This document shows positions 52,807-57,243 of a DNA stretch of 57,243 bases, in pieces (position 1 is the first letter of the stretch; the number at the start of each line of letters is the position of its first letter). Source of the stretch: Leptospiraceae bacterium (GTDB taxonomy: Bacteria; Spirochaetota; Leptospiria; Leptospirales; Leptonemataceae); contig JAGRNA010000046.1 of assembly GCA_020441005.1 (NCBI GenBank), positions 1 to 57,243 on the forward strand. The letters are read 5' to 3'. Below the pieces are notes generated by a model. It saw only the letters and a list, made by a program, of their open reading frames with translations. It did not search any database and was not told where the DNA came from. Position numbers and translations under genes: made by a program.

Positions 52807-53766
52807 TTAGTCAGCAGGGGGCGGGGAGACTGGCGGTGGATACAGCACCGGCAAGCCTTGCTCGCCCAGTTGAAAAGTGGCAATTGCGCCGGGCGGGAAG
52901 GGGTAGACATACTCCGGATCGGCATCGATCGTGATCTCGCCGTCCATTCGGGACACAACCTGCAAGGTTTCGGCCGCCTGGACGGCGGTACTGGCAAAGC
53001 GGGCCGACTCACGCAAGCGATAGCCGGGCTCGCGGGCGACTACGCGAAACAAGGGGGCGTCATTGGCAAAAACCATCTCGGTCTGGAGCTCAATCGGGTG
53101 ACAGTTTTTAAACCAACCCGTAGAGCCGGCCCCGGTCGATAGAAGCAAGCCGGTGCATTTGTGTTCTTCAAAAGACTCATCATTTTTGCGAATCAGGTAA
53201 CGGCTGATGTAGTCGTGAAAACGGCTGCGCACGGTGATTTCCGAAGTACAGGCCCTCAACTTTTCGGTTTGGCGCCGATCGGGATAATGGATTTGCCCCT
53301 CGATACGACTCCAGATTTTCAAGTGGATCTGTTCGCGCCAGTCAGGGCGATTGATCAGAGACTGACACAAATCAAGAAAGCTCTGGGGCTCAAATTGCAG
53401 CAGGGCGCCAATGGATGTTTCGGGGTCCGAGTTGACGCCGGCGATCGGTTGATCGCCGTTAAAGTGACTACTATAAACGAAATGATTATCGCCTCCCAGG
53501 CTGGCCATCAGCGCGAATTCCTCGCTTTGGATATAGGGTAACTCCTCACGATACACAAAGCGGGCGGCCGGCAGATGCTGGCGCAGATAATCGATATTGG
53601 CCAACTGTCTTTTGTGCGAGTCATATGTGCGATCATATGAGAGCAATTGGCGTTGGTACAGCCGTTTGACGGTGCGACTGCTGGCAAAGCGCTGCAAATC
53701 GCGCTCCCATTTGGTGCGTTTGACGGCAAAAAGAATTTGCTCTGGTTGTAAAGCAGCCTTCTTCAT
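52807..53766 (-). CDS. nadK: NAD kinase, NADK2-like
   Basis: A product of 319 residues, longer than usual bacterial NadK. SLGGDNHF (about 89-96) is the GGD motif with its catalytic Asp, though Asn replaces the usual Gly. GVNSDPETSIGALLQF (about 109-124) resembles the mitochondrial NADK2 type. The nucleotide-binding GLLLSTGAGSTGWF (about 204-217) is well kept, and the C-terminal domain ends with TIDADPEYVYPFP. It would phosphorylate NAD to NADP in the cytoplasm. The ATG overlaps the ubiE stop. The altered GGDG motif leaves some doubt about substrate or activity. Confidence 0.82.
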   Translation of the reverse strand: MKKAALQPEQILFAVKRTKWERDLQRFASSRTVKRLYQRQLLSYDRTYDSHKRQLANIDYLRQHLPAARFVYREELPYIQSEEFALMASLGGDNHFVYSSHFNGDQPIAGVNSDPETSIGALLQFEPQSFLDLCQSLINRPDWREQIHLKIWSRIEGQIHYPDRRQTEKLRACTSEITVRSRFHDYISRYLIRKNDESFEEHKCTGLLLSTGAGSTGWFKNCHPIELQTEMVFANDAPLFRVVAREPGYRLRESARFASTAVQAAETLQVVSRMDGEITIDADPEYVYPFPPGAIATFQLGEQGLPVLYPPPVSPPPAD

Positions 53767-54545
53767 TGATGTGCGGGACTGGTTTTCGTGGCGATATGAA
53801 TGGCTGCGGATCCGAATAGCCGATTCTCAATGTGGACGGATGTAAACCCGGCCTGGCCCAGTTCACGGGCCAGCGTTTGCTGATCCGGATACTCCTCGGC
53901 TGAAGCGGGCAGGTAGGCGTACATTTCATGCCGGCTGCCGTGCACCAGGTAGCCAATCCAGGGTACAATCGTTTTAAAAAAGACGGCATGAAACCAGGCG
54001 ATCAAGGCCGGTCGCACACGGCCCACATCCAATATTAAAAATCGGCCGCCCGGCGCGAGAGTCCGCCAGGCCTCCCGCAAGCACTCTGCGCGGCGCTGAA
54101 CATTCCGTAGTCCAAAACTGATCGTGATGGCTTGCAGGCTATTGTCTGGAAAGGCGCTTAAATCACTGGCATCGCCCTGCCGGATTTGAGGCTCATGGAA
54201 AGAACGACCGGGATGTTTTTGTCGCCAGGCGGCAATTCTGGCCTGCAAGATGCGCAGCATCTCGGAACTGAAGTCCAGGGAATGCAGTTCCAGGTTTTTG
54301 TGCGGGAGACGGGCCAAATACAGGCTAATGTCGCCCGAACCACAGCACAGATCCAAAGCCCGCGCCTCGGAGAACTGCTCCAGCCGACACAGAGCGACCA
54401 GCCTTTTTTTCCACAGCCGATGCATACCAAAGGTGATCAAATCATTGAAAAGATCGTATTTATGGGCGATTTCATTAAAATTGCGCTGGATATAGTCGTG
54501 GCGAATGGACTTATCGGGCAGTTGGTAGGAATGACCGGCTTTCAT
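53763..54545 (-). CDS. ubiE: Demethylmenaquinone/ubiquinone methyltransferase
   Basis: A product of 260 residues of the UbiE/COQ5 family. The SAM-binding motif I is ALDLCCGSGDISLYLA (about 64-79), LDFSSEMLRI marks the second strand, and ITISFGLRNVQRRAECLREAWRTLAPGG is the family region by its motif SFGLRN at about 143-148. It methylates demethylmenaquinone to menaquinone in the respiratory chain. The N-terminal 20 residues are longer than typical (start ATG 54545). The downstream NAD-kinase gene overlaps it by 4 bases, so both are co-transcribed. In a menaquinone-using spirochaete menG would be the better name. Confidence 0.93.
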   Translation of the reverse strand: MKAGHSYQLPDKSIRHDYIQRNFNEIAHKYDLFNDLITFGMHRLWKKRLVALCRLEQFSEARALDLCCGSGDISLYLARLPHKNLELHSLDFSSEMLRILQARIAAWRQKHPGRSFHEPQIRQGDASDLSAFPDNSLQAITISFGLRNVQRRAECLREAWRTLAPGGRFLILDVGRVRPALIAWFHAVFFKTIVPWIGYLVHGSRHEMYAYLPASAEEYPDQQTLARELGQAGFTSVHIENRLFGSAAIHIATKTSPAHQ

Positions 54546-54695
54546 GGGTTTTGCCTGTTATAGTTGAATTAGTCTGGAGTACCAGTTTAATTTTGGCTTG
54601 CACAGGGTCCAAAAGTGTTTTTCTCTGTACCGGTATGGGACGATTCCGAAGCGCAAGGCTGGTTCGGGAATCTCTTTTTTATTGGCAATCGATTC

Positions 54696-56630
54696 ATGTC
54701 TGAAAACGGCTCCACAGTTCAGAATTTCAAAATTTTAGCCTTGAAACAGGCGCATGATAGCGTGCAAGCGCTTGAATCGCGCGGTGATTTTCGTTTTCGA
54801 GGCATCCAATCGGTCTACAATACGATTGTCAAGTGGACCGAAGGTTTCAACACAAACGGGGTATTGGCCTCCTTTGATCAGATCAATCATGATAGCAAGC
54901 TGCCCGAGGAAAAAATCAAAGAGTATTTGCGGGAATTGGCCGGTCGGGGCACGGGGGGTGCCGGAAAGGTCATCGCAATCATCCCGGCGGTGCAGTTCCT
55001 GCCAGGTTCGTCAGCTCGGCTGGACAGTATGGCCACCTTTTGTCGACCGACTGAGACCGAACAGGGGCAAGTCGATCGTTATATACAGGCCCAGATACAA
55101 AAGAGCGCCCAGGCGGTTGGTAGCTGGATTCAGGGTCGCAAGCAGGAGTCCGCCGACCAAATGCGGGAAACTCTTTTGGCAGCGATTGCTGGCGGCAAAT
55201 TACCTCTAACCCGAGCCAGAGCCACGATCGCGCGCCTGTTCAAGAATGAATACGATGTTACTGATGAGGACCGCATCCGAACGAACCAGCAGTTCGTGAA
55301 ACCGGTGCTCAAGATCCTGTTGGACCAGCGCCGCCTGGTGCTCTTGAAGGGCACCACACCAGCCGGCGAAAGCTTTACGGCTCTGTTTTTCAATCAGGAC
55401 CAGGAGCTCAATAGTCGCGCAGCGGTTCTGATTGAGTATTTTATCAATCATATAGCGCATCAACGCCCCGCAGACGACGAGAGTGAGCTGGATTTTATTC
55501 TGCGTCGGATTAGTGAGATGGGCGCGGATTGCCAACAACTGCCACCTGGCGAGCAGCAGGTCGTTCAGGAGCTCTTGGTGTTGGCCCCCAGAGTGAAAAA
55601 GGCCCAGGAGGCAGAGGTCGAAAAGGAGCGGCATGGCAAGCTGGAACAGGTTGTCGATATGCTGCATCGGGTTGGTCATGTGGTTGATGTGAGCCTGTTT
55701 CGTGATTTCAGCGACGAGACCATAGCTGAACTCGGTCATATCAAGGATGTATTGATCACTGAATACATTCATCGCGGCAAGATTACCGGCTTTTATTTGC
55801 ATCGCAATCGGATCCATGATGCGATTGGTCATGCGCGCGAGCTTTTTGATCGCAACGGCGATGATTCCCATGTGCAGATCCTGTCCGGTATGGGTCTCGA
55901 AAAGTACCTCGATCGGGACCACTACAAGGCTTTTGTGGATCTGGAACAGAAAGTGCTTTTTGAGCATCTGCCCTTTTTTGTACGTCTTTGGCGCGCGCTG
56001 TTCGGCCAGCGTAAACTGAGTCAAAAAGAGCTCGTGCAGATCAAGACCAGAGTGCAGAAGGACCAGGCGGATGCCAAGGTGCGCATTCGCAAGGTTGAGG
56101 CGGCTAAAGAACGTAAAAAACTGGCGAGCAAGCGTATGCAAGATGCCGGCAAGGACGAATCGGAAGCCAGTGCCAATTCAGAGGCTGCAAAAGAAGGCTT
56201 TGGCAAGCCGGAAGAAGAGAGTGACGAAGAAAAGCTGGCCAAGGTCAAGCAAATGGAGGCCGCTAAAGAGCGCATGCGCAAAGTGCTGCATGTCCTCGAC
56301 GAGGCCTGGGCGGCGGGAACCTTCCCCAATCGTGAGAATGTCTTGCGCGAACTCAAGGACACCTTTGAGGATGAGAATGATTTGGTCATGTTTTTGAAAA
56401 AACATGGTCGCAAGGAGATCTTTTCCTTTCGCATTCCCATTGAGAAGCCGGAGTACGTTTGGCCGGTGTTGGTGACCAGGCGGTACTTAAAAAAGAACGG
56501 CAAGTCTTTATATAATAAATACCAGGAAATGGCCGACAAGCAACGCAAGGCCGAGATGCCGAATCAGGAGCTTTTTGACATCGCCAGCGCCGTCGAGTTG
56601 TTTCTGGGTCGCATCTTGCCCAAGATCTAA
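54696..56630 (+). CDS. Large unknown charged protein
   Basis: A product of 644 residues from the ATG at 54696 (MSENGSTVQ); a GTG at 54615 in frame would add 27 residues, and neither has a good ribosome-binding site. No domain is recognised. It is mainly helical and highly charged, with a long Lys/Glu/Ala-rich coiled coil at about 448-530 ([20 protein letters not shown] and [16 protein letters not shown]). The C-terminal 100 residues are ordered-looking ([20 protein letters not shown]). No signal or membrane segment is present. It lies divergent from ubiE and just before pyk, with no functional hint from either. Confidence 0.85.
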   Translation: MSENGSTVQNFKILALKQAHDSVQALESRGDFRFRGIQSVYNTIVKWTEGFNTNGVLASFDQINHDSKLPEEKIKEYLRELAGRGTGGAGKVIAIIPAVQFLPGSSARLDSMATFCRPTETEQGQVDRYIQAQIQKSAQAVGSWIQGRKQESADQMRETLLAAIAGGKLPLTRARATIARLFKNEYDVTDEDRIRTNQQFVKPVLKILLDQRRLVLLKGTTPAGESFTALFFNQDQELNSRAAVLIEYFINHIAHQRPADDESELDFILRRISEMGADCQQLPPGEQQVVQELLVLAPRVKKAQEAEVEKERHGKLEQVVDMLHRVGHVVDVSLFRDFSDETIAELGHIKDVLITEYIHRGKITGFYLHRNRIHDAIGHARELFDRNGDDSHVQILSGMGLEKYLDRDHYKAFVDLEQKVLFEHLPFFVRLWRALFGQRKLSQKELVQIKTRVQKDQADAKVRIRKVEAAKERKKLASKRMQDAGKDESEASANSEAAKEGFGKPEEESDEEKLAKVKQMEAAKERMRKVLHVLDEAWAAGTFPNRENVLRELKDTFEDENDLVMFLKKHGRKEIFSFRIPIEKPEYVWPVLVTRRYLKKNGKSLYNKYQEMADKQRKAEMPNQELFDIASAVELFLGRILPKI

Positions 56631-56689
56631 GTGATGAGTTTTCTACTTGTACGTGCTGGCCTGACCAGAATAACGTAACCAGGCGACCT

Positions 56690-57243
56690 ATGGATAAACA
56701 AAATACAGCCTCCCAGAGACGCACATTCCGGCAAACCAAGATTGTTTGTACCATTGGACCGGCAACAGAAAGCTCGGAGGTGATCGGGCAGTTGGCCAGG
56801 GCCGGCATGAATGTGGCCCGGCTGAATATGTCGCACGGGGATCATAAGAGCCACCTCAAGGTCATCCGGCGCATCAAGAATCTAAACAAAAAGCTGAATC
56901 ATCCCGTGGCCATCCTGATGGATTTACAGGGGCCGGAGATCCGCACGGGCGAATTGAAGGAGAACCTGAATCTGGGGGTAGGGGAGATCTTTTACGTGAC
57001 TGTCGCGCCGGACGATACGGAAGAGCGCAGTGTGCATGTAAATTATGAGCATTTGATCAACGATCTCAAAATTGGCGATCGGATCACTGTCGATAGCGGG
57101 CTCATCAATCTGGAAGTGCTGGAGCAGCATGAACACCGCTTGCGATGTCGGGTATTGGAGGGCGGAACCCTTGGTTCTCGCAAGCACATCAATCTGCCCG
57201 GGATTCGGGTAAAACTGCCCTCTTTGACCGAAAAGGATCATCA
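56690..57243 (+). CDS. pyk: Pyruvate kinase (3' end outside window)
   Basis: An open frame of 184 complete codons runs to the window edge from the ATG at 56690, with AGG six bases upstream. The N-terminus has [20 protein letters not shown] and [14 protein letters not shown] (substrate/ATP-site residues Arg and Asn-x-Ser-His), then [14 protein letters not shown], and the beginning of the B domain with [13 protein letters not shown] and [10 protein letters not shown]. These are diagnostic for pyruvate kinase, which converts phosphoenolpyruvate and ADP to pyruvate and ATP at the end of glycolysis. The remaining part, including the effector domain, is not visible. Confidence 0.96.
   Translation, partial: MDKQNTASQRRTFRQTKIVCTIGPATESSEVIGQLARAGMNVARLNMSHGDHKSHLKVIRRIKNLNKKLNHPVAILMDLQGPEIRTGELKENLNLGVGEIFYVTVAPDDTEERSVHVNYEHLINDLKIGDRITVDSGLINLEVLEQHEHRLRCRVLEGGTLGSRKHINLPGIRVKLPSLTEKDH

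Noticed and set aside
55206..56141. Minus-strand open frame of 311 codons
   Set aside because: Antisense to the charged unknown protein; the plus-strand frame is longer and agrees with neighbouring gene layout.

Overview
The window looks like chromosome or chromid DNA from a spirochaete of the order Leptospirales, probably outside Leptospira itself because base composition is near 55% GC by eye (Leptonema/Turneriella-like or uncultured). Supporting signs are a DUF1574-like protein, tandem six-cysteine lipoproteins, a FecR lipoprotein cluster, a 7TM-HAMP-SpoIIE phosphatase with a TPR tail, a SthK-like cyclic-nucleotide-gated channel, and many 4-base (ATGA/GTGA/TTGA) gene overlaps. This assignment is inference; no rRNA or other phylogenetic marker is present apart from a partial pyruvate kinase.

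Left part (1-8.2 kb) is mostly minus-strand: a GAF-domain protein overlapping metF, then a plus-strand voltage-sensor-like/HAMP-like membrane protein, then what reads as one minus-strand operon: parA-parB, a winged-helix replication-initiator-like protein, and a discoidin/tail-fibre-like repeat protein. Between parA and the divergent plus-strand genes lie two copies of a 16-bp sequence containing an inverted repeat. Gene direction flips here: 6 of 7 genes to the left are minus, about 30 of 36 to the right are plus. I read this as a plasmid-type or chromid-type replication and partition locus.

The 8.3-16.9 kb part starts with a two-gene operon (a sigma54-activator-like protein with a degenerate ATPase core and a Fis-type helix-turn-helix, plus an unknown protein). 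A gene-poor stretch of about 3 kb follows, holding only two convincing small genes (one a zinc ribbon), several hairpins and a pair of adjacent 14-bp palindromes. It ends with a tandem pair of trypsin/PDZ proteins, the first with an intact catalytic triad and the second a pseudoprotease.

The 16.9-26 kb part has an ion-signalling operon (unknown protein, voltage-sensor-HAMP protein, SthK-like channel, Na+/Ca2+ exchanger family protein, SGNH-like protein), two six-cysteine lipoproteins and a glycosyltransferase. The 26-37.2 kb part is an envelope block: LOG-family protein, large unknown protein, UbiA-type prenyltransferase resembling DPPR synthase, MscS channel, then two MBOAT acyltransferase + SGNH/DUF1574 pairs, which fit O-acylation of a surface polysaccharide.

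The 37.2-57.2 kb part carries the large SpoIIE phosphatase, a CBS protein, a DUF4279 protein, a redox operon (FAD oxidoreductase, polyferredoxin, small acidic protein), a five-gene envelope cluster (FecR lipoprotein, PEGA lipoprotein, TPR/beta-propeller lipoprotein, minimal HAMP protein, HEAT-repeat protein), a divergent ubiE-NAD kinase pair, a large unknown protein, and the start of pyruvate kinase. I saw no tRNA, rRNA, CRISPR array or insertion sequence.
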